A DNA stretch of 64,000 bases from Lelliottia wanjuensis (lineage in GTDB: Bacteria > Pseudomonadota > Gammaproteobacteria > Enterobacterales > Enterobacteriaceae). Positions 29,043 through 41,199 of this stretch are shown piece after piece. Made by a program: the position numbers and the translations under genes. The first letter of the stretch is position 1, and each line of letters begins with the position of its first letter. The notes beneath the pieces were generated by a model. That model was not told the DNA's origin, made no database searches, and saw only the letters and a list, made by a program, of their open reading frames with translations. Location of the stretch: assembly GCF_030238365.1 (NCBI RefSeq), contig NZ_JASSOT010000001.1:248001-312000 (forward strand). Direction: 5' to 3'.

Positions 29043-30080
29043 ATGATGAATCAATTAAATAAACAGGAGCTTCAGGTCATTCAGGCCTTTTCATCTGTGA
29101 GTCTGCCGGAAAAAATCTTTAGCGACAGCAATATCAAAGCGTTGATTAAAGGAATGACAGAAGCGCAAGCATCAGTTCAGAAGAATGCAAAGAATCTGGA
29201 AAGCGTGCGAAAAGAACAGAAAGACGGCAACTTCATCACTAACTGGTGGAACGATCGCGATGATTTGCTGCAGGATGCGCAAATTGATCTAAATAAATCG
29301 ATTGGTCTCCTGACGCAAAAATCATCCCAGTTGCTTATTGTTAATACGGCGATTTCCAAGCTGCTGAACCAGCAACAACAGACCTTATTGAATCAACAAA
29401 CAATTTTGGAAGGCCAGACACGATCTCTTGGAGAGCAAAATCAACAGATACTGAAGCAACAGCTGTTGCTTGAAGAACAGCAAAAAGAGATCAACAAGGC
29501 CAATCAGGGATTGATGGATGCCAAAGGGATTACACAAGAACAAGCTAAGCAGCTAGTCGGTTGCGTAAAACGGGTCACGGAGGCGGAAAATAAAATTGGA
29601 GCGGCGAATGCTTTGTTGCTGGCCGATATCGAGCAGCGAGTGGCGAACTGCGAGGCCGATTTTGCCCGGCAATTGCAAAACGGGCTAGAAGAGCAGGGAA
29701 GGGTTCATTCAATTCTGGAGAAAACTGTAACAGCCAGCCATGCCGTTCTGCAGGCCAGTATTGAGGAAAAGCAGCAATCCTTGTCGCAAGAACAACAACA
29801 ATTTCATCAGAAACTACTGACCGAACTTGAGCTAAGCCGTTCATCGTTGTTAGATTTGATAACGACGGTCACAAACCAGAGTGACGCATTCCAAGCTGAT
29901 GTAAACCGCAGCATAGCGGAACATGCTGAACGCCAAACTAGCACCGATGCCATTGTCGAAGCATTGCATATGCAATTTCGACAATCACGAGGCCGTCACC
30001 GTTTAGCGATGGTCGCGATTGCTTGTATTGCTGGGCTATCGATTGGCTGGCAGATTGTTCAGCATTATTCTTTGCTCTGA
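29043..30080 (+). CDS. Coiled-coil protein with C-terminal membrane helix
   Basis: The 345-residue protein is almost wholly helical. Long glutamine- and glutamate-rich coiled coils run from about residue 90 to 170 (INTAISKLL-, QQQQTLLNQQTILEGQTRSL- and EEQQKEINKAN-type heptads) and from about 225 to 310. A single hydrophobic segment close to the end (about 319-340, LAMVAIACIAGLSIGWQIV) would anchor it by the tail. The start follows the HNH-like gene by 7 bp, implying co-translation and a partner role, perhaps as a sensor or scaffold. No family is recognised. Confidence 0.7.
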   Translation: MMNQLNKQELQVIQAFSSVSLPEKIFSDSNIKALIKGMTEAQASVQKNAKNLESVRKEQKDGNFITNWWNDRDDLLQDAQIDLNKSIGLLTQKSSQLLIVNTAISKLLNQQQQTLLNQQTILEGQTRSLGEQNQQILKQQLLLEEQQKEINKANQGLMDAKGITQEQAKQLVGCVKRVTEAENKIGAANALLLADIEQRVANCEADFARQLQNGLEEQGRVHSILEKTVTASHAVLQASIEEKQQSLSQEQQQFHQKLLTELELSRSSLLDLITTVTNQSDAFQADVNRSIAEHAERQTSTDAIVEALHMQFRQSRGRHRLAMVAIACIAGLSIGWQIVQHYSLL

Positions 30081-30339
30081 TAGTGAATCGGTAAAACAGG
30101 CGGCACACATCTCGGTGCCGCAAATCTAGTGCTTTACGGAAGAGGATGCCTAGGTTTATTGGTGGAAAGAAGTTTGAGGGATACTTCGTGAATTGCATTT
30201 AACTTATGGGTTCGTGAGAAATCTCTATTTCCTGTTTACATTGGTAAACGTTGTTCAGGGTAGGAAGCCTGGTATCGCTCCGGTAAGTCGCCGCTACATA
30301 TCGAGGGTCATGTGGCTAAGAATTTAACAAGGTTTTTTT
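30081..30339. other. Intergenic region between the two candidate defence modules
   Basis: No gene is seen. A hairpin with 7-nt arms, GCGGCAC and GTGCCGC, lies at 30100-30121 without a T tract. An inverted repeat GTTTAC-ATTG-GTAAAC at 30234-30249 is about 90 bp upstream of the helicase gene and could be its operator. The region probably holds the promoter of the helicase operon. Confidence 0.5.
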
Positions 30340-32586
30340 ATGGAGGGTAATGGTGTTATGACGGTTTCTGTAATTCCGCAGTACAAACCTTTAATCGCAG
30401 AATTTAAAGACATCGATAAACTTTCCTCTTCGGACTTTGAAATTTTCGTTCGCGATTTGTTTGTCGCATCGGGATGGACCGATGCCGAAATTACTCAGAC
30501 AGGCAAAACGTTCAAACACGGTGATGGTGGGGTCGATATTTTCGCTTGGAAAGGAAAGCGAAAGTTTGCCATTGAGGTGAAACAGCGCCAACTGGGCACG
30601 ACAGTAGATGTGAAGGCTCTTAATCAACTAGTTACCGGCGCCACGCTGGCAAATGTTACCTATAAAATTTTAGTTACCAACTCCTGGTTTACCTCTGAAG
30701 TGAAGGCGCGGGCGTTACGACTCGGCGTCGAGTTGATAGACCGGGATGAGTTGCAAAATCTGTGGGTCATTAAGCATTCCGAGATTGGCCGTGACATTAA
30801 GCCTCGAACTTATCAGCAGGACGTGATTAACGAAGCCCTTGCACTTCATGCGGCAGGAAAGTCGAAACTGCTGATTGAAATGGCGACGGGATTAGGCAAA
30901 ACCTATACCGCTGCCCACTTAATTAAGCGCTTAATCCAACACAATAGCCGCAGGCCAAGAGTGTTATTTCTGGCACATCAGGTCGAGATTTTATTGCAAT
31001 CTGTTACCGCATTTAAAAACGTTTTGGGTATTGGTAACTACAGTTTTTCTGCCTGTTTCGGCGGCACACATCCCGAAGAGACTGATTTCGTCTTTGCGTC
31101 ATTTGATACGCTCTATAGCAAACTCGATGAGCTATCTGCAGGAGCATTTGATTACGTCATTGTCGATGAAGCCCACCATACGCTGGCAAAAACCTATTCT
31201 GCGGTGGTGTCGCTTTTCCAGCCGCAACTCCTGATTGGCCTAACCGCGACCCCCTACCGGACGGATAATCGCGATGTAGTGAGTTTCTTTGGTGGCGCCG
31301 ATGGGCATATCGGTAAATTCGATCTGGTTTGGGCACTCAAAAACAAAAAACTGGCATTCCCCAAATATCTTGTCCTGCTTGACGATCTGGATCAGGATAA
31401 GATCGACCAGCTTGAGAGCGGTCTTTCTCTATCCGATATCGATAAACTGCTTTTTTTGCATAAAAAAGATCATGAGATTGTCCGCCTCATCAACAAAACA
31501 GTGACCGAGCAGGGGATAGAAGACGTAAAAGGGATCATCTTTTGCCGAAATATCCAGCATATGAATCATCTTATTGCGTTCTTTGAGCCCGGCACGGCCA
31601 CCCTTGTGCACTCAAAAATGTATGATCAGGAACGACGAGAAAATATTCGATTGTTCAGGGAAGGGGATTATAAATACATTTTGGTTTGCGACCTGTTCAA
31701 TGAAGGTATTGATATTCCAGAAACCAACCTTTTGATCTTTATGCGTTATACAGGGTCACGTACAATCTGGTTACAGCAGTTAGGGCGTGGGTTGCGCAAA
31801 ACGCCAAATAAAGAGTTTGTGCATGTCTTAGATTTTGTTGGATCCCTTGAGCGGTTGAATGAGATTAAGGGCCTAGCAAAAGAGATTGAACAACAGCCAA
31901 GGTATCACGACAGCACTATTGATAATCCGGAGGAGATGGACGCGCCCGGGGTTTATCATGACACTTCGCTGGAGGTGCAATTCAGCGCAGAGGCGGCGAA
32001 AGTACTGGCTCTGCTGGAAGAGATGAAAATGCAGCTTAATAGCCGCGATGTACTGCTGGATAAGTTGCGCCGATATCGCGAAAAAAATGACGAGTTGCCC
32101 TCCATTGCAGAATTGGAACAAGAGTTAGATGACGTTAGCCTTGATCAAATTGCCACCCATTTCGGCTCTTATTTGAGCTACCTGACTGCCGCATTCAATG
32201 AAGACGTAGATATTCCTTCCATGCGTACGAGACTGATTGAATTTCTCGATACCTTTATCGGGGAGAACAATATGGCACCAAGTTTTTACACGATTTCACT
32301 GAATTTCGGCGTGAACCCGTTGTACGAATTCAGCGAAAAAGAGATTCAACAGCTTTTGCCAGATTACGACAACCTTGCCAGTGCCCGAATTAAAGTGACA
32401 GCCCCGCAGGACGTGAGTGATATGCCGGTGAAGGATGTGGAAGTTTGCCCGTGGATCGAAACGTACCGGGGACAGCCTTTGAACCTTGTCAGCTTTAAGC
32501 AATTACCGTCGGATGTGCAGGAACAGATTAAGAACAAATATCAATCGGCATTCGTGTTTCTCAAAAAGCTAAAAGACGCGCTTTAA
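30340..32586 (+). CDS. Mrr-type restriction endonuclease fused to SF2 helicase
   Basis: Residues about 25-145 form an Mrr-like PD-(D/E)XK nuclease: GDGGVDIFAWKGKRKFAIEV with D66 and E79, followed by K81 and Q. Residues 155-530 form a superfamily 2 helicase: Walker A ATGLGKT (K187), DEAH at 276-279, TATP near 302 and QLGRGLRKT (motif VI) near 485. The C-terminal 200 residues are not recognised. The nuclease and motor suggest ATP-dependent DNA cleavage. ATG 30340 has AAGG 7-10 bases before; ATG 30358 is a possible alternative. The next gene starts one base after the stop, so the two form a module. Low GC and the site next to dif indicate acquisition. Confidence 0.85.
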   Translation: MEGNGVMTVSVIPQYKPLIAEFKDIDKLSSSDFEIFVRDLFVASGWTDAEITQTGKTFKHGDGGVDIFAWKGKRKFAIEVKQRQLGTTVDVKALNQLVTGATLANVTYKILVTNSWFTSEVKARALRLGVELIDRDELQNLWVIKHSEIGRDIKPRTYQQDVINEALALHAAGKSKLLIEMATGLGKTYTAAHLIKRLIQHNSRRPRVLFLAHQVEILLQSVTAFKNVLGIGNYSFSACFGGTHPEETDFVFASFDTLYSKLDELSAGAFDYVIVDEAHHTLAKTYSAVVSLFQPQLLIGLTATPYRTDNRDVVSFFGGADGHIGKFDLVWALKNKKLAFPKYLVLLDDLDQDKIDQLESGLSLSDIDKLLFLHKKDHEIVRLINKTVTEQGIEDVKGIIFCRNIQHMNHLIAFFEPGTATLVHSKMYDQERRENIRLFREGDYKYILVCDLFNEGIDIPETNLLIFMRYTGSRTIWLQQLGRGLRKTPNKEFVHVLDFVGSLERLNEIKGLAKEIEQQPRYHDSTIDNPEEMDAPGVYHDTSLEVQFSAEAAKVLALLEEMKMQLNSRDVLLDKLRRYREKNDELPSIAELEQELDDVSLDQIATHFGSYLSYLTAAFNEDVDIPSMRTRLIEFLDTFIGENNMAPSFYTISLNFGVNPLYEFSEKEIQQLLPDYDNLASARIKVTAPQDVSDMPVKDVEVCPWIETYRGQPLNLVSFKQLPSDVQEQIKNKYQSAFVFLKKLKDAL

Positions 32587-32587
32587 T

Positions 32588-35354
<2,767 letters not shown>

Positions 35355-36002
35355 ATTATCCGTGGCGATTCACTTTTCAAATTTTTCTCAGACCACTCTT
35401 ATTTAACCGTCTTTAAGTACACCGCCAGAGGAGAGGTATGTCTCGAGATTCTTAACAAGGATTTTCCTCTTTTTGATAATCTGTTCCTGGGACCTCAGAC
35501 AGCGCCAAAAGCCCTGAGAGTTAATGGTTACGAGGCAAAGGATATTATTTTCGAACATCCTAGCATGCTATCAATCACTCTCGTCAGTACCGGGAAGACG
35601 ATGACTTTCTGGTCGAAACATCCGACAAAGAAATCTATATCTCGGGTGGAAGGCTCGTGAAGACCTGGCTGAACGTGGGGGGCAGGGAGACGATCCGTCA
35701 ATTAACTTCCAGATTCTGAAGTTTTTAAAGCAGGTTGAGCAGTTTTCTTTAGTTAAACCAACGTATCTGCCTGAAATTCGTGAATTCGGTATCGCATCAA
35801 AATCATCAAGTCTTTATATGGTCACGGATGAGGTACAGGGAGAAACCTGGGATAAAATGGTGGTGCCCGATGATGAAAAAATCGACCTCATTGGTAAGTT
35901 CGTCGCCGCCGTTGAGCACTTGCACGGTCTGGGTGTTTCTCACGGGCATGGGGGAGGTATCTCAAAATTCACAACATGCTGATTTCTTGGCCGCATGAGT
36001 AA
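35355..36002 (+). pseudogene. Frameshifted, truncated protein-kinase-like gene
   Basis: Three reading frames in succession encode pieces of one kinase-like protein: DSLFKFFSDHSYLTVFKYTA and EILNKDFPLFDNLFLGP (frame from 35355), EDDDFLVETSDKEIYISGGR (about 35600-35660, shifted), SINFQILKFLKQVEQFSLV through VAAVEHLHGLGVSHG (about 35665-35945, shifted again). After another shift, LKIHNMLISWPHE precedes TAA at 36000. HLHGLGVSHG followed by LKIHNML resembles a Hanks-type catalytic loop (H-G-D-L-K-x-x-N). At least three frameshifts are needed, and everything after the catalytic loop is missing. It ends 28 bp before dif, so the rest may have been lost through recombination at dif. Confidence 0.7.
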
Positions 36003-36030
36003 ACCATGAAGTAATAGACCCATGAAGGAA

Positions 36031-36058
36031 ATTTAACATAATATACATTATGCGCACC
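36031..36058 (-). other. dif: Chromosome dimer resolution site dif
   Basis: On the minus strand these 28 bases read as the XerC half GGTGCGCATAA, the central TGTATA and the XerD half TTATGTTAAAT, identical to the E. coli K-12 dif site as I know it. XerCD recombine here under FtsK control to resolve chromosome dimers. The window therefore spans the replication terminus. KOPS octamers left of it are mostly on the plus strand and right of it on the minus strand, and I found no second dif copy. Confidence 0.96.
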
Positions 36059-36159
36059 AACCATAACCCAGACAGAATCCACCGGTTTGTGGTCATCCTT
36101 GTCCTGATTGCTAACAGCCTCAAAACTATCACCGGTACCGCTCCATATCGGCCGCAGGT

Positions 36160-37062
36160 CTACACTTTTGTCATCAAAGACGCGTCCTGGCTCGCCAGTA
36201 ACAGAAACGCCTTTATCGCACCCTTCGTTTCACCATCACGGCTGATCATCAGCAGATTAGCCGTCATCTCCGAATCATTCAGACTGCGGTAAACCAGCCC
36301 AGGAATATTGACCTGCTGCAACGGCTCGGGAACCAGCGCCAGGCCGAGTCCGGCGGCGGCATGCGCCAGAACGCTGAGCGAACTGTCAGAACGATGCGCA
36401 ATTCGAAGGTCATGTTTCAGTTTCTGGCTTAACATCAGGTACAGTTTTTCGTGAGTATCGTGCGCGTCGTAAAGGATCAACGGCTCTCCGGAGAGCATTT
36501 CTACCGTGAGCTGCGGGTGCTCGGCCAGCGGATGCTCGTCTGACAGCGCCACCAGAATTTTCCAGTCCCCTATCCTTTGCACCTGAATTCCGCCGGTCAG
36601 CGTTTTACTGTGATCCGGCGTGTAGCCGATATCCAGCTGTCCGGCGAGGATCGCCTCAACCTGCTGCTGGGCTGGCACCTCCTGCAGAATCATCTCGACG
36701 TCCGGATAGTGTTGACGAAAAAGCCTTAAATCACGCATCAGTTTGCCGCTAAAAATGGCGTTGCCTGCGAAGCCAATCCGCACCGTGCCGGTTTCCCCGC
36801 GCAGAGATCTTTCGACGGAACGACGAGCAAACTCAGCCTGTTCCAGCGTGCGCCGCGCCTCAGTCTCGAGCAGTTTTCCGGCCTCGGTCAGCTCGACGCT
36901 GCGGCTGGTTCGCAGGAATAATGCGCCCCCGAGCTCTTCCTCGAGCGCACGAATTTGCATACTGAGCGCAGGCTGCACGATATTTAAGGTCTGCGCTGCG
37001 CGGCCAAAGTGTTTCTCTTCCGCCACGGCCAGAAAATAGCGTAACTGGCGTAAATCCATCAC
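36160..37062 (-). CDS. LysR-family transcriptional regulator
   Basis: The 300-residue regulator has a standard LysR helix-turn-helix (LRQLRYFLAVAEEKHFGRAA, then QTLNIVQPALSMQIRALEEE, residues 3-45) and an effector domain of the BenM/CatM/CbbR-like group (VRIGFAGNAIFSGKLMRDLR). It is transcribed divergently from the SnoaL-like gene at 37171, with 108 bp between, and most likely regulates that gene. Its end is about 100 bp from dif. Confidence 0.9.
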   Translation of the reverse strand: MMDLRQLRYFLAVAEEKHFGRAAQTLNIVQPALSMQIRALEEELGGALFLRTSRSVELTEAGKLLETEARRTLEQAEFARRSVERSLRGETGTVRIGFAGNAIFSGKLMRDLRLFRQHYPDVEMILQEVPAQQQVEAILAGQLDIGYTPDHSKTLTGGIQVQRIGDWKILVALSDEHPLAEHPQLTVEMLSGEPLILYDAHDTHEKLYLMLSQKLKHDLRIAHRSDSSLSVLAHAAAGLGLALVPEPLQQVNIPGLVYRSLNDSEMTANLLMISRDGETKGAIKAFLLLASQDASLMTKV

Positions 37063-37170
37063 TCTTCTCCAGTCATCATTAAAAATGATTAATCGGTCAA
37101 TTTAATCTATTGGATGTTATCGAAGGCAGAGTGAATACTCCATACATCTTTCACGTACCGGAGCACGAAA

Positions 37171-37746
37171 ATGGACAACAGAGTTGAAGACCATCTGCAG
37201 ATTACCGACCTGATTAACGGCTGGATCCACCGGGATTTAAACGAATGGGATCAGCTGCGTTCGCTGTTTCACCCTGACGGCACCATCGAAGTCACCTGGT
37301 TTGAAGGGCTTTTTAGCGATTTTGTCAGCGGTTCGGAGCGTATGGGCGCGTCCGATATCCGCACTAAGCATCTGATGGGCAATCCGATTATCACCTTCAA
37401 CGGCGACAAAGCGATTGTCGAAACCAACGCCATCATTATCGGTGAAAACGTCAAACTGAACGTGGGCTGTAACGGCCACAACCGTTTCTACGATCTGGTC
37501 GAGAAGCGAAATGGCGTCTGGAAGCTCTTCCATCGTCAGAGCATTTACGACATGGGCACTTTTACATTCCCGCTGGGACTGGTGGAAATCGACACGGCGA
37601 CGGCCGAGAAATACCCGCGCGAATATGCCGCTCTGGCTTATGTGCTGGAAAAAAGCGGCTTCCCCGTGAAGCGTGTTTTTGCCACCCGCGGCAGTGAATT
37701 AGAGCGAAAAATGAAAGCCGATGGTCAGGCCTGGCTAAACGCCTGA
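37171..37746 (+). CDS. SnoaL/NTF2-like domain protein
   Basis: The 191-residue protein has the NTF2-like cone fold signature: ITDLINGWIHRDLNEWDQLR, SLFHPDGTIEVTW, then GDKAIVETNAIIIG and KRNGVWKLFHRQSIYDMGTF. The family includes small-molecule isomerases, dehydratases and hydroxylases such as scytalone dehydratase and ring-hydroxylating dioxygenase beta-like proteins. The function here is unknown. It is divergent from a LysR gene, and followed by tam after 48 bp. Confidence 0.8.
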   Translation: MDNRVEDHLQITDLINGWIHRDLNEWDQLRSLFHPDGTIEVTWFEGLFSDFVSGSERMGASDIRTKHLMGNPIITFNGDKAIVETNAIIIGENVKLNVGCNGHNRFYDLVEKRNGVWKLFHRQSIYDMGTFTFPLGLVEIDTATAEKYPREYAALAYVLEKSGFPVKRVFATRGSELERKMKADGQAWLNA

Positions 37747-37794
37747 ACATAAATCATCTACACTTGCTGAAACCCGCAAACTGGAGATGCGCTG

Positions 37795-38553
37795 ATGGCC
37801 GACTGGAACCCTTCTTTATATCTGCAATATGGCGCGGAACGCACCCGTCCCGCCGCCGAGTTGCTGGCAAGAGTAGCGCTGAACGAGGTGACAGATGTTC
37901 TGGATCTGGGCTGCGGCCCGGCGAACAGCACCGCGCTTTTGCATCAGCGCTGGCCATCGGCACGCTTTGTTGGCGTAGATAACTCCCCCGCGATGCTGGA
38001 ACAGGCGCGGGTCGCCTTGCCTGAGTGTCAATTTATCGAAGCCAACATCCAAACTTATCGCCCACCGCATTCGGTCGATCTGGTCTATGCCAATGCGTCG
38101 CTCCAGTGGATCCCCGATCACTATGAGCTGCTACCACACCTGGTTTCCCTGCTCAAAATGAACGGCGTTTTAGCGATTCAAATGCCTGACAATCGCGACG
38201 AACCCTCGCACGTATTAATGCGGGAAGTGGCCTACGAGCAAGGTTTTCCGGACCGCAGCCGCGATCCGCTGCCCGGTGTTCACGCCTATTTTGATATTTT
38301 GACCGATGCGGGCTGTGAGGTGGATATCTGGCGCACCACCTACTATCACAAAATGAGTTCTCATCAGGCGATCGTTGACTGGGTGAGCGCGACAGGATTG
38401 CGCCCGTGGTTGCAAGAGCTGAGCGAACACGAGCAGCGGAACTATCTGGAACGCTATCATCAACTTCTGGAACAGCAGTATCCGTTACAGGAAAACGGAC
38501 AGATACTGCTGGCCTTCCCGCGGCTGTTTATCGTTGCACGTCGCGAGCCGTAA
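37795..38553 (+). CDS. tam: Trans-aconitate 2-methyltransferase
   Basis: Tam methylates trans-aconitate, an inhibitor of aconitase formed spontaneously from cis-aconitate, using S-adenosylmethionine. The 252 residues match E. coli Tam: [20 protein letters not shown] start, SAM motif [12 protein letters not shown] (about 36-47), [11 protein letters not shown] and the [20 protein letters not shown] block. GGAG lies 8 bases before the ATG. Its place before yneE and uxaB matches the K-12 order. Confidence 0.93.
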   Translation: MADWNPSLYLQYGAERTRPAAELLARVALNEVTDVLDLGCGPANSTALLHQRWPSARFVGVDNSPAMLEQARVALPECQFIEANIQTYRPPHSVDLVYANASLQWIPDHYELLPHLVSLLKMNGVLAIQMPDNRDEPSHVLMREVAYEQGFPDRSRDPLPGVHAYFDILTDAGCEVDIWRTTYYHKMSSHQAIVDWVSATGLRPWLQELSEHEQRNYLERYHQLLEQQYPLQENGQILLAFPRLFIVARREP

Positions 38554-38560
38554 GCGTCAC

Positions 38561-39001
38561 TTAAAGCGAAACGCGGTAGCGGACGAAATCGTCCGCTGTA
38601 ACAAACTTGTCGTAGAGTTTTCGCGCAGGGTTGTTTTGACGTGTCACCCAGTAGAGCATTGACCACCCTTCGCGTTTTCCCTCCGCCTGCAGCGCCTCAA
38701 TCAGCGCCTTGCCGGCACCGCTCCCACGAACGGTTTCATCGACAAACAGATCTTCCAGGTAGCAGATCGGCGCGCTCGAAAATGTCCCTTCGTGAAGCAC
38801 GCACATGGCAAACCCCACCACTTTTCCGTCGATTTCTGCCACCCGGCAAAGCAGCGCCGAATCTGAGTTCAGCGCCCTTTCCCACGTCGAGGCCGTCACG
38901 GACTCTTCGAGTTTACATTCATAAAACGCCGTGTAGCCATCCCACAGCGGTCGCCAGTCGGCATAATCTTCTTTATTTAACGCCCTGACCGAAACTGTCA
39001 T
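38561..39001 (-). CDS. GNAT-family N-acetyltransferase
   Basis: The 146 residues carry the GNAT acetyl-CoA site: LEDLFVDETVRGSGAGKALI (motif A, about 85-104) and YWVTRQNNPARKLYDKF (motif B). It begins with RALNKEDYADWRPLWDGY, as in the diamine/spermidine-type group. Substrate unknown. It overlaps the next upstream acetyltransferase gene by four bases, so the two are coupled. Confidence 0.87.
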   Translation of the reverse strand: MTVSVRALNKEDYADWRPLWDGYTAFYECKLEESVTASTWERALNSDSALLCRVAEIDGKVVGFAMCVLHEGTFSSAPICYLEDLFVDETVRGSGAGKALIEALQAEGKREGWSMLYWVTRQNNPARKLYDKFVTADDFVRYRVSL

Positions 39002-39486
39002 TTTGTCTCCTCGCCGGTTAAATCCATGACCATGTTAAAACAGCGTAACTCCGCCTCGGCCATTCTGGAATAATGAATGCTCTCGCCAAGCGTCATAAAG
39101 CCTTGTTTCTCATAAAACGTCTGCGCATTGGGCGTCGAAGAGAGCGTCAATCGCGAAATGCCACGCTCGCGGGCATCGGCTTTAATCGCCGCGATGATCC
39201 GCCCTGCCAGCCCTTTTCCGGCCGCTTCGGGGACGGTGAAGATGGCTTCCACGCTGTTGGCTTCAAGGTCGAGATAGCCGCTTGCCAAGATCGCGCCCTT
39301 CTCATCTTCGATAACATAAAAAGGATTGTCGACGATCACCTGACGATAGCTTTCAGGCATCGCGTCCGGCGTCCAGCGGGCAATCACGTCCGTAGCGTAG
39401 CTGCTCTGACAGCCTGCGCGGATCGCCAGGTTACGAACATGCCAGAGCCTTTCGGCCTCTTCCGGTGCGGCCAGTCTTAAGGTCAT
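38998..39486 (-). CDS. GNAT-family N-acetyltransferase
   Basis: The 162-residue protein has TLRLAAPEEAERLWHVRNLA at the start, the acetyl-CoA loop VPEAAGKGLAGRIIAAIKAD (about 88-107) and TPNAQTFYEKQGFM. It is the first gene of a two-gene acetyltransferase unit, sharing ATGA-type overlap with the following gene. Substrate unknown. Confidence 0.87.
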   Translation of the reverse strand: MTLRLAAPEEAERLWHVRNLAIRAGCQSSYATDVIARWTPDAMPESYRQVIVDNPFYVIEDEKGAILASGYLDLEANSVEAIFTVPEAAGKGLAGRIIAAIKADARERGISRLTLSSTPNAQTFYEKQGFMTLGESIHYSRMAEAELRCFNMVMDLTGEETK

Positions 39487-39567
39487 ATTTTCCTCGGCTA
39501 TTCAGACACGACAGAATGTGATAATCATGAAAATAGCAGAAGGCAAACAAAAACATAACGACAAATA

Positions 39568-40131
39568 ATGGAGATGCGAACCGTGAAGACGCCAACGTTA
39601 ACCACCGAACGCCTGCTACTGAAACCGCTGGAAGCGGAGGATGCGTCGCAAATTCAGCTGCTATATCCGCGCTGGGAGATTGTTCGCTACCTGGTGGCGA
39701 GCGTGCCCTGGCCCTATCCGCCCGATGGCGCGGCGAATTACGTCAATAACGTCGCCCTGCCGGATGTGGAAAATGGCGTGGCCTGGTTCTGGACGATTCG
39801 TCGCAAAGACGACCCCGACCAACTGATGGGCCTGATCTGCCTGTACGACGTGGAAGATAACAACCGGGGATTCTGGCTGGCGCCCGAATGGCAGGGTCAG
39901 GGATATATGCGTGAAGCCAGCATTGCCGCGACGGACTTCTGGTTTAATACCCTGAATAAGCCGCTGCTGCGCGCGCCAAAAGCGGCGGTGAACGAGCGTT
40001 CGCAGCGGATTTCAGCAAGCAGCGGGATGCGACTGGTCAGAACCGAAAAGAAAGCTTACGTCTGCGGCGAGCTGGACTCGGAGCTGTGGGAAATCACTCG
40101 TGAGGAGTGGAACGCCCTTCAGCGTTCCTGA
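39568..40131 (+). CDS. GNAT-family N-acetyltransferase (RimJ/RimL-like)
   Basis: TLTTERLLLKPLEAEDASQI is the RimJ/L opening, FWLAPEWQGQGYMREASIAA the acetyl-CoA site and NERSQRISASSGMRLVRTEK the C-terminal motif. GGAG sits inside the annotated start, 9 bases before a GTG at 39583, so translation could begin at ATG 39568, ATG 39574 or GTG 39583. It converges with yneE, 7 bp away. Confidence 0.87.
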   Translation: MEMRTVKTPTLTTERLLLKPLEAEDASQIQLLYPRWEIVRYLVASVPWPYPPDGAANYVNNVALPDVENGVAWFWTIRRKDDPDQLMGLICLYDVEDNNRGFWLAPEWQGQGYMREASIAATDFWFNTLNKPLLRAPKAAVNERSQRISASSGMRLVRTEKKAYVCGELDSELWEITREEWNALQRS

Positions 40132-40138
40132 ATGTTCG

Positions 40139-41053
40139 TTACGTGAGCTGGTAATGTCTGTCCGGCAACACGCGGGCCGGGATTTCCGGCTCGTCGTTCA
40201 TCTGCAGCAGATCGATCTCCATTGCATTACAGATGGCGTCCAGCGGCAAGTCGTTATTTTCCGTACCGAAAGGTTCTTCCAGCTCTTCTGCCAGCGCATC
40301 GAGAGAGATAAAGGTGTAGGAGATCAGTACCGAGACAAACGGCGTCATGTAGTGCAGATCGACCACCAGGGCAAAGGGCAGCATGATGCAGAAAAGATAA
40401 ACGGTACGGTGCAAAATCAGGGTGTAAGCAAACGGCACTGGCGTATTCGCGATGCGCTCGCAACCGGCCAGCACCACCGACATATCGTTAAGACGGTTAT
40501 TGAGGCTGTGGAACAGAATATCCGACAAATGCCCTTCCCGGCGGCGAACGGCCAGCCACTCGCCCATGATCAGTAAAATGCGATTCGACGGCGAGTTTGA
40601 ACTCATCACCGCTTTCAGATGCGCCGGGGAGAGATAGCGTGCAAGCTGGTCCGCCTGCGGCTGTTTTCTGAGGGTCATTCGCAGGCAATGGGCGAACGCA
40701 ATTTGCAGGCGCACAAACTCACTCAGGTGCGGATCGTCCGGAAGCGTGTTTTTCACCTCGCGAAATAGCGAGCGTGACGCTATCATCAGTTGCCCCCAAA
40801 GCTGGCGAGCCTCGACGTAGCGCGAATAACAGGCGTTATTGCGAAAGCCGAGGAAGATCGCGATGGCCACACCGAGAATGCTGAACGGTGCAACGGTCAG
40901 TTTGATGCCGAGCGATGAGTACCACGGCAACATCACGATAACAGCGATGGATAACAGGAAGTTAAGGAACAACCGGGTAAAGATTTTAGACAGAACGGAA
41001 CCGTGCCAGACGAAAATCAGGCGCAGCCAGTGCTGTTGAGGACGAACAATCAT
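40139..41053 (-). CDS. yneE: Bestrophin-family channel YneE
   Basis: The 304-residue membrane protein is the orthologue of E. coli YneE. Landmarks are the N-terminal membrane segments (LFLNFLLSIAVIVMLPWYS), LGFRNNACYSRYVEARQLWG after the first helices and FALVVDLHYMTPFVSVLISY. A bestrophin from Klebsiella forms a pentameric sodium-selective channel; the physiological role in enterobacteria is unknown. Between its start and uxaB lies a Ter site. Confidence 0.92.
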   Translation of the reverse strand: MIVRPQQHWLRLIFVWHGSVLSKIFTRLFLNFLLSIAVIVMLPWYSSLGIKLTVAPFSILGVAIAIFLGFRNNACYSRYVEARQLWGQLMIASRSLFREVKNTLPDDPHLSEFVRLQIAFAHCLRMTLRKQPQADQLARYLSPAHLKAVMSSNSPSNRILLIMGEWLAVRRREGHLSDILFHSLNNRLNDMSVVLAGCERIANTPVPFAYTLILHRTVYLFCIMLPFALVVDLHYMTPFVSVLISYTFISLDALAEELEEPFGTENNDLPLDAICNAMEIDLLQMNDEPEIPARVLPDRHYQLT

Positions 41054-41199
41054 AGTCAGCTTCAGGTCAATAAAGAGCGCGACTATTAAACGTGATCGCC
41101 GTCACGGTTGCAAGCTTGTTACGGAATTGCTGCTCCTTTTCTCTCTGCCAGACAAAAAGCGCACGATGCCGAAGTGTAATTTAAAAAAACGGGATGCAT

